DNA from: Eudorina sp. 2006-703-Eu-15
Lineage: Eukaryota > Chlorophyta > Chlorophyceae > Chlamydomonadales > Volvocaceae
Assembly (NCBI GenBank): GCA_003117195.1
Contig: BDSI01000033.1
Location: forward strand, 1,016,362-1,080,361
Length of the DNA: 64,000 bases
Direction: 5' to 3'
In this document: positions 10,901 through 23,376 of the stretch, in pieces
Layout: every line of letters begins with the position of its first letter
Position numbering within the stretch: position 1 is the first letter of the stretch
Notes under the pieces: model-generated
The model's input: only the letters and a program-made list of their open reading frames with translations
What the model was told of the DNA's origin: nothing
Databases searched by the model: none
Position numbers and translations under genes: made by a program

Positions 10901-13448
10901 CGCTGTCACATCGCTGCACACCCACTCGGCGGCGATGCCCCTGGGGTTCGTCTCCAGGTGCTGTGTGACGTACGGGTGATATGTATACGGCAGTACGGCA
11001 GCACGGCGGGGAGGTGAGAATGGCCCCCAAAGCGGGAAGATGGTCTCACGAAGGGGCGCCGCGCGGTGGGTCGGTCGGCGCTTGAGAGAGCCAACACGAG
11101 GGGAGGGAGGGGTATAGGAAATTGGTAGCCCCCGGGGGAGGGAGGGGGGGTACCTCCGGCGGATGCCGGCCTGAGGGGTGGCCAGTCCAGCCCCTACGAG
11201 GCGAGTGGTACTGGCAGGGGCTGCAGCAGCGCAATGGCCGTGGACCAAGTCCAAGTCCACCAGAGGCCGCGCTACAGCTCGTGCTACAGCCCGTGACGGG
11301 GCCGGTCCCCAACGGGGGGGTCAGGGTCCGCCCTGCAGATAGGGGTGCGTGGCCCGAGGATGGTGTGGTTTCGGAGCAGCAGCTCTTTTGTTTTTGTACG
11401 GCACCGGTGCAAAACGAAGGATGACGTCCTGTCCCCGCCCCAGCTGAACCACCTGCTCCGCCCACATCAATCGACTGCCCCCCTAGACCGCCGTACGGCG
11501 CGCGTGTCTGCGTGTGCCGTACCTGCAGTGTCGCCAGATCACAGCCCTGTGCCACCGACTCGTATAACTCGAACACGACCCTGTCTCGTTTCTTGGGGAT
11601 CCGCTGCGCGGCGAGGGTACGACAAGGGCCGGCGCCGCGGACGAGCGAAAGAAGGATGTACGTACGACAGGTGTGGGAATGTACGACAGGTGGCGATGCG
11701 GCAGGTTCACCGGCCTCAGTCGAGAGCCGGCGGATCGGGGTGGCTTCACGCAGAACCCTACACACGCACACACCAACCCGCGCGGTCCCGGCACTGCCGA
11801 CCACTACGGCAGCCTGGACGAGCACGAGGACGACATCAGGTGTGCTTCCTGCCCCAATCAACGTATGCTAAGCACCGACCTCTAAACGTACGACATCGAA
11901 AACATCCGAGTGAATCAGAACGGTGCGGCGGCTATCGCGGCGGCGCAGCTGCTCGGCATCATGGCAAAAAAGTAGCAAAGCACGGCAAACATGTGTCGTA
12001 CTCTCGTACATGCCGTACCTCGAGTATCCAGAGGTACAGCCCCACGTGGCCGGCCGCCGCCGCGGCGCACAGCATCTTGAAAAGCCAGACTCTGCCGTTC
12101 TCCACCGCCCACTTCGCCAGGGCGGCGTCCCCCCGCTGCGCGGCGGCGTACCCCACATCGTAACTCCAGGGGAACCCCCGCCTGCGCAGCCACGAGCACA
12201 CCTGCAGCTGCCCCTCATAAGCCGCATGCGCGAACGCCGCGGCGTGGGGCGGGAAGTGCTCCGGCTGAGCCAGCAGGGCCTGGGAGCCGCGGGTCAGGGC
12301 AGCGGCGGGAGCGGGGGGGAGGGGGTGCGGTGGCGTTGGGCTGCGGTGGATTTGGAAATTTTGAATTTTTGAATGGATGTGGGGTCGGCGCGCAAGTGTA
12401 TATGTGAATGTGTACATGCACGCGACATGTTGCCGCACCGCGGCGGGGAGGGGTGTGTGTAGTTAGCGAATCAGGGGTGGGGTGGGGAGGCTAGGGTGGG
12501 CTGGAGTGGGCTAGGGTGCTCGGAGCGTGGATGGTACGGCAATGAGTAATGTGTTGGTGATGTGCGTGGTGCAGGGACGTTGGTAGGGCGTCAGTACGGT
12601 CACGTGTGTCGGTTGATGGTGCCCTGACCGCGGTGCTGGGCGGGTGGCGAGCGGACCCGCAGGAAGGAGCAGTCCCGCTCTCCCGTTCACACATCCGGGG
12701 TGGGCGGCAACTGTCGGCGACTAGAGCAGACGGATCGGGGAGCAGGGGGGGAGCGGGTCGGAGCAGACCCTCCCACCGTGTCGCGGTTCCGTGCATGCCG
12801 TACATGCCGTACCTCCAGATTGGGTATGCTGCCGCTGGCTGCGGTGCGCGCGAGCAGCGTCATCCTCTGTAACCACGTCAGCCGCCGCACGTCGCCGTTA
12901 CATCGCACATCGTCCAGGTCATGTCGGACACCGCCGTCACCGTCGCCGCCGCCATTGACGTGGCCGCCGCCGCCGCCGCAGTCGCAGTCGCAGTCCCCGG
13001 CCGCCTCGCCCCTGCCGTCCCGGGCGTTGGCGCCACCGCTGCCGCACGCGAGGCCCGGATTGCCCCAGCAGCGCACAAAGTATTGGTGCGGTACGGCTTC
13101 CGATGCCCGTACGGTTGTGTACGGCTTGCCGGCGAACTGCTGGGCGGTGGCCTTGTTGACCAGACGGAGTGTGCAGGGCACCTCGTTGTGGGGCAGGTAC
13201 TGCGCGTAGCGGTACACCAGCTCCGGCAGCCACACGTCGGAGGGATCGGCCGACGACGGCACAGCCGCCGCCGCCGCGCCGTCGCCCGCGTCAGAGTTGA
13301 CGGCGATGGTCGGGGCGCGGCTGCGCAGTCGGCCGGCACGGCCCGAACGTGTCGCTCCCACCGCGGCCCCACCACCAGTCGAGTGTTGGGGGGGAGAGTT
13401 TTCGGCGGCTCCGGATGGGTCGGCGGGAGAGCTGGCGGCACAACCCAT
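7994..13448 (-). CDS. Ankyrin-like repeat protein with MGC N-terminus
   Basis: Seven exons on the minus strand, 902 aa: 13448-12813, 12279-12019, 11603-11523, 10960-10797, 10563-10152, 9461-8817, 8503-7994. All junctions keep phase. The protein begins MGCAASS, which matches dual N-myristoylation/palmitoylation signals and suggests membrane association. Residues about 71-130 form the conserved head seen in a large chlorophycean family (WLPELV..YAQYLP.NEV.CTLRLVNKA), F-box-like in character. The rest is degenerate ankyrin-type repeats built on W-L-x-x-x-G-C/F-P-W followed by an Ala-rich helix; examples are in exon 2, late exon 6 (WLYDRGCPWD) and early exon 7 (LRRLGCPW). Ala/Gly tracts interrupt exons 5 and 6 and the C-terminus. 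A protein-protein interaction role is likely; the partner is unknown. It is divergent from the fumarase gene (873 bp between starts). Four donors are GTAC-type. Confidence 0.85.
9586..9610 (+). repeat. (GGACA)5 microsatellite
   Basis: Five GGACA units in the intron between exons 5 and 6 of the ankyrin-like gene. Confidence 0.9.
9673..9694 (+). repeat. (CAGA)n microsatellite
   Basis: About five CAGA units in the same intron of the ankyrin-like gene as the GGACA run. Confidence 0.85.
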
Positions 13449-14320
13449 GGCGGTTTGTTGTCGACCTGGACCATGGACATGAATGGATCATTCATGAAAA
13501 GTATTGTTTCATTTTTTACCATTGGAAAGGATAAATTTTAATACAGGCTGATGAATTGGACACGACCCTGCCGGATGGGAGCGGGCGACTTGCCTCGAAC
13601 GCTGGCGGTAGGTAAGTCAGCGGCGCGGCTACCTGCCGGGCTCGGCGAAGACCGGCTTCCACTGCTGCCTAATAATCACAGCTGGTATTGTAAGTTGGAT
13701 ATTAGATATCATCAAGCTGGTCCTTGGGTCAACAAACCACGCCGCGTGCGCGAGGACATGCCGTGGTTTGCCGTCTCACACTGGTTCGCCCCGTGAGATG
13801 ACCAGTATTTTCAACAGGTAACTGTTGTGAGGTTACCAAGGCAAACAGCTGCCTTTCGCATCCAAGGCTGGGTGAATTTTGGCAAAATCAAGCAATACTG
13901 TGAGACATCACGAGGTAGGTAGGAAGTTATCGGTGCAAGTATGTATTTTCAGTGAGAATTTGAAATTTGTGAAAATTGTCGATCGAAGGTTCCGCTCCCC
14001 ATGTCGTTCTTCACACGTCACCATCGTAAGTTATATAGCTGCAATTATGACTCCATGGTCTTTTTATCATGTGGATAAAGTCAAGCCACTCGAACACAGC
14101 GCCGCTCAGTCATACTGCCTGCAGAGTTTTCATGTTCGGTTAGCACCGTTGCATACGGCAGCCTTCCAAAACAGAAAAACCAATGTTTTGCAGCCCGCAG
14201 TGTGATTGCACGCTTTGTTGTAAGCAACGCTTGCTTTCTCTGGAAGGTGAGCTTCCAATTGAGTTCCTCTGCGTAATTTGTGTGCAATTGTCGTCCTCGC
14301 TTACAATTTCCACAATTGAA
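13449..14320. promoter_or_regulatory. Divergent promoter region, ankyrin-like / fumarase
   Basis: The 872 bp between two divergent start codons must hold both promoters and 5' UTRs. Base composition drops in GC relative to the flanking coding exons. I see no certain TATA box or named element, so only the position is supported. Confidence 0.5.
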
Positions 14321-17300
14321 ATGGCAAATCTTGCTGCTGTGTTATCTCCCAGTCGACAGGTGGCAGCGATGGTGAATTTCGCGAGGATGCGCAGTGCCGC
14401 CCGGCGCATGTCGGGAGTGGGCGAACTTCTTCACAAGCCACTAGCACGTTTGTCGATACCAGTAATTGGATTACCAGCTGCATCGGTGAGCTTGAGGCGT
14501 TCCGACGGCCCACCCCGTCCAGATGATTGACCGCTCACGGGACCACAACCGCAGGGTGTGAGGCGCACGTTGCCTGTCTCGGCGCCCAACGTCCAAGCCA
14601 CAAGTCCGCTCAGATGGAAATCCTCTTCCTCTCGGATGTGCTCAATTGCGCGATTCGCAGCGGGCGCGGGCGACGTGCTTGACGCGCCGGCTGCGGACCT
14701 GCCAATGCCGGCACTCGGCACCTCAGCGACCGGCCTGGTAAGCATCCCGCCGCCTCGTTTACATGTCGATCCTTAATCCCTCTTTCCTAATATCAACCAA
14801 GCCAGTCCTTCCTGACAAACGAATTTCATCACCGACACGGCACGTGCCTCCGGCAACAGTGCCAGGAGCTCGAAACCCAAATCCCGCTCCCAACCCACAT
14901 CTGCATGCCCGGCCCGCGCGCTCCCCCCAACCTCCTCAGGGCGCCACCCGGACCTCCCCACCCATCGTCGCCGCCAACATCCTGCCCGCCGGCACCCTCC
15001 GCTGGCAGAGCACGTCCTCCACCACCACCCCCGCCTTCGTGTACCAGGAGCTGCTGGAGTGCGCCAAGGCGCAGGTGCCCTGGCGCAAGCTCACCAGCGA
15101 CTACGTGGCCGTGCGGAAGGTGGAGGGCAAGGAAATCCTCGAGGTGGGGGACACACACGTGTCGGCTCATCTCCCTCGCCCGCGCCTTCCGCGCGCCCGC
15201 GCCCTCGCCGGTGTGGGGCCGGCTCTTCCTGGCCGCGCGCTCGCTCGGGGTAGGTGTCCTGCTGTGCCGCCCACCCACCCTGTGACACCCCTGTCGGGCT
15301 GCCGTGCAGGTCGCCAGCGAGGCCCTCACGCTGCTGGCCGACACCGCCATGCGCGACATCGCCCACCTGCTGCGACCCGGGCACCTGCAGCAGCTGGCCA
15401 ACATCCTCAAGGACCCCGAGGTACGGCATAATCGTACACATTACGACATTCATGGATGTACATAGGGCGCCGCACATTGCAGGGCATGCGGGTTTTTGTG
15501 AAGAAGCTCTAGGGGTTGTCAAAGTTGGCGACTTTTGGACCGGAGGTTTGACCTACACCCTCATCCGGCTTGATGGTGCTCCCCCCCGACCTACCAGCGG
15601 CGTGAACAACTTGGGGATTGCAGTGCACCCGGACGGATCATCGGTGATCCCCGCTAGAGCTTTGCTGGGGTGGGGCGGGTGGACAGTGCCCGTCGTCTCA
15701 ATCGTTGCAGCACTGCTGCGCTGCTCTGCAGCCGGACCTCTGCTACCCCGGACCTCTGCGGCCTTGTAGCCCCAGGGTCATTGTCCGCCCATGCGGCATC
15801 GCTTTCACGTGGCCCTTCGCGCTTATTTCCGCCATCTTACCGTATTCTCGGTACGCTGGCAGTCAGTAGAGCCTCGCATCTTGCTGTTCGCCCCTGCGCT
15901 GTACATTTACATATGCGCCGTAATTTGGCTCAAAATTTACCAGTGCCCCCAATGCCCCCCGCTCCGCTTCCGTCCGGGTCAGGCCTCCAGCAACGACCGC
16001 TTCGTGGCACTGGAGCTGCTAAAGAACGCCAACGTGGCCGCAGGCTTCGTGCTGCCGGGCTGCCAGGTACGGACGAGCACATGCGACTGCACAACTGTAC
16101 GGCGTGTCCATTGCATACGGCATAACCATCGGCCGTGGGTGGTGGTGATGGGTGTCAGCACTCCCTGTCGGGGCCGATCAGAGGCACCCCCCGCTGCTAC
16201 GGCGATCGTGCCCCGCGTCTCTACCACAGCCCCTCCCTGGTGCTCTCCCCCATCAACATCCAATCAATCCTACATTGTAACAGTATGCGGAAAACTGGCC
16301 GCGCCCCACTGGCCGCGCCTCACTGGCCGCGCCCCACCGTACTGCAGTGCACTTGCGTGCCTGGCCCCTGAACCCCTCTTTGCGCTGGCAATCGGCGCAG
16401 ATTAAAAACCTTGATTAAACCCTAAACCCATACCTGCCGGCCCCCCTCCCGCTCCCTCCCTCCCCCGCTTGCTGCTACCAGGACACGGGCACCGCCACTG
16501 TGATTGGCAAGCGGGGGCAGTACGTGTGGACGGACGGGCGGGACGAGGAGGCCCTCAGCCGGGGGGTCTTCCGGGCGTACACGGGCTCCAACCTGCGCTA
16601 CTCGCAGGTGAAGGGGGGAGGGAGGAGGCATGGAGTGAGGGTGGGAGGGAGGGAGCGGGGGGGGGCGGTCCCCACCCCTTGTGGCACCCACCCACCCACC
16701 CACCCAACACCGGAGCCTTGCTCAGGCAGTTTGCGCAGTACATCTTTTCCGTCTTTGCCGACCATCTTGCTGTTCCCCTTGCGCACCCTCCGCTGCCCCG
16801 CCGCTGCCCCTTGGCCCCTCCCCTCCCCTCATCCACCCCCACCCACCCACCCAAGGTGGCCCCCCTGGACATGTTCACGGAGAAGAACACGGGCACCAAC
16901 CTGCCCGCCCAGATCGACCTGTACGCCGCACCGGGTAACACCTACGACTTCCTGTTTGTGGGTGAGATGAGCTGGGACTGGGGCTGGGGCTGGGGCTGGG
17001 GCTGGGGCTGGGGCTGGGGCTGAGATGCGAGCAGATGATTAGGGCTATGGCACCTCCGCTCTCGTTGCCTACCAACTTCCGATACCCGCCCGCCCCCGGC
17101 CCCGCCCCCTCTGCAGCCAAGGGCGGCGGCTCCGCCAACAAGACCAGCCTGTACCAGCAGACCAAGGCGGTTCTGAACGAGGCCTCCCTGCGGTCCTTCC
17201 TGCTGGACAAGATCAAGTCGCTGGGCACCGCCGCCTGCCCGCCCTACCACCTGGCCATTGTCATCGGCGGACTGTCCGCGGAGCTCAACCTCAAGGTCGT

Positions 17301-20300
17301 CAAGCTGGCCAGCACACGGTGGGGGCAGAGGGGGGAGAAGCTGGGGGTGGGGGGTCCGCGAGGTAGGTACAGCGGTGTGGGGTTTCGCTGTCTTGGTTGA
17401 CATACGGGGGTGTAGCGGCTTGGTGGGTAGGCGGGGAGAGACGAGCTGCGCTGGTTGCACTCTGGAGCAGCGACCCGGAGGGTGGGTCGGGGGGGTCGGT
17501 CAGGTCTTTAGGGTTTTGGGGAGGCAGGCCACCCCGCCTCCATTCACCCACCCGCCGTACCCCGCCCCGCCCGACCTCTGGGTCCCGCCCCATTCCACCC
17601 GGGCACCAAACCCACCCCACCAATTTCCTGTACCCCACCCCGCAGCACCCCGCCCCTCCCCGCCCCGCCCCGCCCTGCCCGGACAGGTATCTGGACGGTC
17701 TGCCCACCAGCGGCAACTCGTACGGCAGGGCCTTCCGCGACCTGGAGTGGGAGGCCAAGGTGCTGGACATGACCCGGGAGCTGGGCATCGGGGCGCAATT
17801 CGGCGGCAAGTACTTTTGCCACGACGTGAGGGTCATCCGACTGCCCCGCCACGGGGCCTCATGCCCGGTCGGCGTCGGCGTGTCGTGCTCGGCAGGTACG
17901 TACGGCAGGGGTGTACGACGGATAGTCGTCGGGGGGCGGTCCGCGTTGATGTGTGTGTGTGCGTGGGTGTGGGGGGAAGTTGGTGCGTCGGGAAGTAGTT
18001 GGGGATAGAGAGGAGGGATGGGGTGAATGCTGCGGGGTGCGCACTCGCGCCCTCCCGCCCTCCCGTGCCACCCCTTCCGGTACCTGATTGCGCCCATCCA
18101 GCACCCTTACTCCTATCCGCTGACACCCTCCCCCTTCCCCCCTCGTCCAGACCGTCAGGCCCTGGGCAAGATCACGTCGGGCGGTGTCTTCCTAGAGCAG
18201 CTGGAGACCAACCCGGGCCAGTACCTGCCCGAGGTGGGGGCGGGGGGCGGGGGGGAGGGGGAGGGGGATAGCGACTTAGTTATGGAGGTGTTGGGAGGGG
18301 CGGAGCGGGGTTGGGGTTGAGGTTTGCCTCCGTGCTGCGAGCGCGCTGGCGGGGCGCCGGGCCGGTAGGAGCTGTGGAGTGGGTGGACCAGCCTACCCCA
18401 CATCTTGGCTCGAATGTAAACCCCAGCCGGGCAGCCACCAAAGAGAGTGTGCCGCGTGCTGCTGCTGCCGCCGTGTGGTGCTGCCGCAGGTGACGGCGGA
18501 CGCGCTGAGCTCCGACGTCGTTAAGGTGCGGTGGGAAGCTGATGGAAGCTGTGAGGGCGTAGTCCTTTAGGCGGACTGGGGTTCCCCACGCCCCACAGGA
18601 CTCACCCCCCGGAGCTCCTTGGGCCCCCGTCCAACACCCGGGGGGTGGCGCCCACCCCACCCGCCACTGTAAAATCCCCACACCGCAGCCGCCGGCGCCC
18701 TCTCCCCGCACCCTCGCCCCCGCAACGCGCACCGCGCCTCCAGCCCCGCCCGCGCCCCCTGGCCCCTGCCACCACCACCCCACCCACCTGCCACTCCCTT
18801 CCCCCCACCCCCCCACCCCCACCCACCTGCCCCCCAGCTGGACCTGAACCGGCCCATGAAGGACATCCTGGCCCAGCTGTCCCAGTGCCCGGTGCGCACC
18901 CGCCTCAGCCTCACAGGCACCTTGGTGGTGGCCAGGGACATCGCGCACGCCAAGCTACAGGTGGGCCGGTTCCCTGGGGCGGGGGGGGGGCGCGGTTGCC
19001 TGGGGCTCAGCTTGGGGAGAGCAGTGCCCCGGGCGGGGGGATGATATGGCGGGTGCTGGTGGAGTGTGCTGGTGGATGGGGGAAAGGGGTCGCTTGTCTT
19101 GATGGGGGCAAGGGGGGAGGGGGTGCGGGAAGTCCCAGTGTGTGCGGTTGTATTTACCGTACGGGGTTGGGACCCCGGTGCAGATGCCAGTGCAGAGGCC
19201 GGGGCGGGGCGGGCGAGGTGGCGGAATCCTTTTCTGCGCCTGTACCGCATCATGATGCACCTGAACCCCTCGCACCGCACCGCACCGCACCGCACCGTAC
19301 ACTGACATCCTCGATTCTTTCCTCGTCCGTTCCGTCCTCCCTCACTTCTTCATCCACCTGCGCCCGCCCCCTGCCCCCTCCCAGGAGCGTCTTGCCTCCG
19401 GCCAGGGGCTGCCCTCCTACGTCAAGGACCACATCATTTACTACGCGGGGCCCGCCAAGACACCCGAGGGGTACGCCAGCGGCAGCTTTGGACCCACCAC
19501 CGCCGGTGAGCGAGGGGAGGGGGGATGCTGGGCTGGAGGGGATGCAGCAAATGGTCGGGTCGGGATGGCAGGGCCCGTGCAGAAGTCTAGGCAGTTCCTC
19601 CCACCCCCCGCCGCGGACCGACCGCCCCTGCTCCCCCTCCCCCCCAGGCCGCATGGACAGCTACGTGGACGGCTTCATGGCCGCCGGCGGCTCCCTCGTC
19701 ACCCTGGCCAAGGGCAACCGCAGCAAGGTCGTCACAGACGCCTGCAAGAAGCACGGGGGCTTCTACCTGGGCTCCATCGGTGAGCGCCGCGCCGCCGCCC
19801 GGCGGACCGGACTGGGGGGCGGGGGGGGGCGGGTTTGAGGGGTCTGGGTTGGGCCGGGTCTGGGGTGGAGGGATCTGCGGTGGAGGGGGTCTGCGGTGGG
19901 GCTTGTTTGGGGTGGGAGGATGCCACCCGGGCCCCGCTGATGGACAGCACCCCGTCAGCCAACCCGCTCGTGCCGCGCTGGCCCGCCACCTCCCTCCCTC
20001 CCTCCCTCCTTCCCGCATGCACGCCCCCGCACACACCCGCACACACCCGCACACACCCGCACACACCCGCACACACCCGCACACACCCGCACACACCCGC
20101 ACACACCCGCACACACCCGCACACACCCGCACACACCCGCACACACCCGCACACACCCGCACACACCCGCACACACCCGCACACACCCGCACGCCCCCGC
20201 ACGCCCCCGCACGCCCCCGCACGCCCCCGCACGCCCCCGCACGCCCCCGCACACACCCGCACGCCCCCGCACGCCCCCGCACGCCCCCGCACGCCCCGCA

Positions 20301-20605
20301 CGCCCCCGCACGCCCCCGCACGCCCCCGCACGCCCCCGCACGCCCCCGCCACCTGCCCCTCGGGGTGCCCCGCGAGGAACCCAAACCGCCGTCAGCCCGT
20401 CGGGGCATGTGTCCACCCAACCACCCAACCACCCGGGAGGGACCCCCGCTCGCCCACCGCCCGCCCGCCGGCCGCTTCCTTGAACCCGGACACCGGGCCC
20501 TCCCCGCCCCCGTCCCCGCCGCCGTGCCGCGTCGCTCGCCCCAACCCCGCACCCGCACCAGGCGGCCCGGCCGCCATCCTGGCTCAGAACTGCATCAAGA
20601 AGGTG

Positions 20606-20640
<35 letters not shown>

Positions 20641-20728
20641 CATCTGGAAGATCGACGTGGTGGACTTCCCCGCCTTCGTGGTGGTGGACGACAAGGGCAA
20701 CGACTTCTTCAAGAAGTGGCAGGTCTGA
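14321..20728 (+). CDS. FUM: Fumarate hydratase class I (iron-sulfur), probably mitochondrial
   Basis: Fifteen exons, 683 aa, every junction in phase: 14321-14485, 14555-14737, 14940-15143, 15310-15420, 15983-16066, 16482-16607, 16856-16961, 17117-17318, 17687-17895, 18151-18233, 18490-18525, 18838-18960, 19385-19505, 19648-19779, 20562-20728. The enzyme hydrates fumarate to L-malate in the TCA cycle. Class I enzymes use an oxygen-sensitive [4Fe-4S] cluster, and the three cluster cysteines are visible: C248 in LPGCQDTG, C367 in [10 protein letters not shown] and C461 in GVSCSADRQ. The C-terminal domain has the KGNRSK motif and the [11 protein letters not shown] segment of the family. Bacterial FumA is about 550 aa; the extra ~130 N-terminal residues include an Arg/Ala-rich presequence (after MANLAAVL) suiting a mitochondrial or chloroplast transit peptide. 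The first two exons rest on splice signals and phase only; from exon 3 on the similarity is unmistakable. Confidence 0.94.
16294..16335 (+). repeat. 14-bp tandem repeat x3
   Basis: Three copies of ACTGGCCGCGCC(C/T)C in the intron between fumarase exons 5 and 6. Confidence 0.85.
16980..17022 (+). repeat. (GGGGCT)7 in fumarase intron
   Basis: Seven consecutive GGGGCT units begin 18 nt after the exon 7 donor. Runs of four G at 6-nt spacing on the transcribed RNA could form a G-quadruplex close to the 5' splice site. Confidence 0.92.
17381..17402 (+). repeat. Dispersed motif, copy 2
   Basis: Reads GGTTTCGCTGTCTTGGTTGAC in the intron between fumarase exons 8 and 9, matching the motif at 7688-7714 (opposite strand). 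Confidence 0.5.
20021..20350 (+). repeat. 10-bp minisatellite in fumarase intron
   Basis: About 33 copies of a 10-bp unit in the last intron of the fumarase gene. The left block is ACACACCCGC and the right block mainly ACGCCCCCGC. One unit in the right block is a base short. The clean block structure suggests two expansion events of a mutated unit. Confidence 0.95.
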
Positions 20729-23350
20729 GAGGCCTACCTAAGGCAGCCGCAATCGCTCAGGCAGCCGGCCTGGGCAGCGGAGGCCGAGGCCTGGGCGGCA
20801 GCCCTCCAAACGCAGTTCGGTGTCGTGACCTCGGTGGCGGTGAGGAGGAAGAGCGGCTTGAAGCGATCAGGGGTGCGGCTGCTGCAACCCGTCCACGGTG
20901 CCTCGATTCATGGACAGACATGACCGCGGCCTGGGCGGCCTGGCGCACTGTGAAAAGCTTGCTTGTGGTCGACGCAGGAGGGCGCCGGGAGGGAGCATTC
21001 GTGCTGTCATGTAGCGTAGGAGGCTCCTGTGCAGGAACTGTTGTTTGGAGCCCTTCCCCCCTTTCCTTTGGTTGCGGGGGGCCGGTGACCTGGGCGTAGT
21101 TAGCTAGCAGCCTAGCACCGAGTGTATGCAGCTGGTAATGCTGGTGACCTATGTGTGTGTGGGGCTTGTTTGTGATGTATCTGAGTGGTGCTTTGGTGTG
21201 TGACGACGTGTTAAGGGGAGGTATCCGGTGGTGGTTACCGTATGGTGGCGGTGGTGGTGTGTGGCGATGCAAGTGTGGCGGTCAGGTAGTTCGACTGCAG
21301 TGCTCCAGAGGTGCCGGTCAGCAGTGCCGGTGCAGCAGTTCTGGTTGTATGAAACCTTGTGGCGGTGGTGGTTTGGTGGTGGTGGTGGTGATGATGGTGG
21401 TGGTGGTGGTAGGATAGAAATCACGCTGGTGGTGAGCGCTGGTGGCGTGCGACTCCCACGGCAGGGCGGGGCCGGAGGCGGTTGGTGCGCGGCTGGTGCC
21501 GCTTCTGTTGCTGCTGCTCTCCCGCTCTCCTCCCCTCTTACCGGCACAGCCCGCTGACCTTCCCTCACTGCCATCTGATATCCTGATTGGAGCAGCGCCG
21601 CGCCGCGCGGGGGCCTGGGACGGCGCGCAATCTTCCCTCTCGAGTGCTGCCTCCCCCGCTCCGTCCTCTCCGTGCGTCCTTGTGAGCCAGTACGGTAACC
21701 CTCCCCGCCAACGGCGGCACCCCTCCCCGAGAGGCGAGGCCAAGGCACGGGACGGGCAGGGACTCGATGGCACCCACCTCCAAGGGGAGGAGGGAGGGGA
21801 GATCGCTTTCCCTGTAGCACGCGAGCCGGCACGGCGAGGGACTCAGCCGAGCTACGGCAAATGGAGCTGAGGTCCCGACGCGGGCCGGCACCGAGCGTCT
21901 GCATGCAAGGGACCCCGCCCGGAGACCTGCCCACCAGTGAGGGGGGATGAAGCCGGCGGGCCGGGGCGGGTCGGCAGCCGTCCGGGCTCCGGGGCCGTCA
22001 TGGACGCGGCGGATGTAATCTGGACGAGGGGGACCGAGCGGGGTCGCGAGGAGGGGCCCCTGCCCGGGGGGTGGGGGTCGGTAGGTCTGTTCGCAGCCCA
22101 GGCAGGGGTGGTCAGGTACGCGGGTGGGGGACGGCGGCGAGCTCGCCGCCGCCCACGGCGCCCGCTGCGTGCGGTGTCCGCATTCGTTTGCCGACGACGT
22201 CCTCCGTGCCGCGGCGGTGGGTGGCAGTGCGGGCCTCGGGCGGCCGCGGGTGTGGCGTCCTGCTGCAGCTGGCGCGGCCGCGGGTGTGACCCCACTACGC
22301 CCCCCCACCCTCCCCCGGGGGCGAGGGGCCCCAGGTAGGCCGCGATGCTGCTGTGGAGGCCGCTTCGGAGCTGAGGCGTGGGGGCGGCGGCGGCTGTGCG
22401 GCGGTTGCGCTCACGCGGCGAGCCGCGTGTGGACCTCCGGAGGCGGTGGGCTCCGTCGCCCCTTGATACGACCCGGTTGCCGGTTGCCGCGCCCGGGGGT
22501 GGCAACGCCACCCACTGCCCCCCAGCTACCGGCGCTCGGGACCCAGGTCCCTGTTGGGTTGGGAGCCTTTGCAGCCACACCCTCCACCCGAACTCCTCAA
22601 ACTTATCGCGCATGCGACTTGAGCCCTTGGGACCCCATCACCTGATGAAGCAATATGGTACTGGCGGGCTGCGGCCGAGGCGTCGCCCGCGGACTTGGGC
22701 CGCCCGCAGAACGTTGGTGAGGTTTCAGCTTCACTCGGAAAGCGCCGCGCCAGCGGGTCCTTGTCAGCATACGGTACCTCTCGCTGTGCGGTGATCACGG
22801 CCGCAGGCGCGTGCACTCAGGAACACCCATGTACCACCTACTCATCACCAGTAGTGACCTGATCACCTTGTGCAAAACAAATAAGTAGGCCGGTCATCCC
22901 ATGTAAACCCGTCGGCTCGCCTTCTGCTCACCAAACAGCGGTGCAGTACGGTAACAGGACCCGCTCACACGCAGCTTGTGGCGGCTCCATTATCTTTTAC
23001 ACAGCTAGCTGCCTGGCCCCACTCTCGCACGGAGCTTCGGAGTCCATTCCCTGTCCTTTCACCGCCCCGAAGCGTCGCAGCCCTGCGTCGGGCTGGGGGG
23101 CAGCAGCCCAGCGCCAGCTCCAGGTCCCGGTCAGATGTGACCTCGAATACACACTCACACTCACACCCCCTGACCTGGGCTGTTATGGGTGGGCTTCTTT
23201 GTTAAACACACCCACCCTGGGTTGGGTCGCTAGGGTGCCTTTGCTTAACACGAGCTCTCACACACTGGCGCGCGCGGGTCATTGGTCATTGGTCATTGGT
23301 CAAGGGTGAGCGGCGGGCGCATCCTGTTGTGCTCCCCCCAACCCCTTGTC

Positions 23351-23376
23351 TGTCAATAAAGACAGCGAAATCGCGA
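23351..23376 (-). repeat. Dispersed motif, copy 3
   Basis: The minus strand reads a variant of the GCGGTTTCGCTGTC core followed by TTTATTGACA. It lies in the fumarase / hemerythrin-like intergenic region. Confidence 0.5.

Noticed and set aside
16875..17460. Minus-strand Pro/Gln-rich frame
   Set aside because: Antisense of fumarase exons 7 and 8 and the GGGGCT intron repeat.
19587..20558. Long open frames on both strands over the fumarase minisatellite
   Set aside because: They are translations of a 10-bp GC-rich repeat inside an intron; exon phase and homology place coding sequence only at 19648-19779 and from 20562.
21565..22613. Genes of 200-250 codons between fumarase and the hemerythrin-like gene
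   Set aside because: Open in several frames on both strands with Arg/Pro/Ala-rich translations, typical of chance frames in very GC-rich DNA; no splice or homology support.
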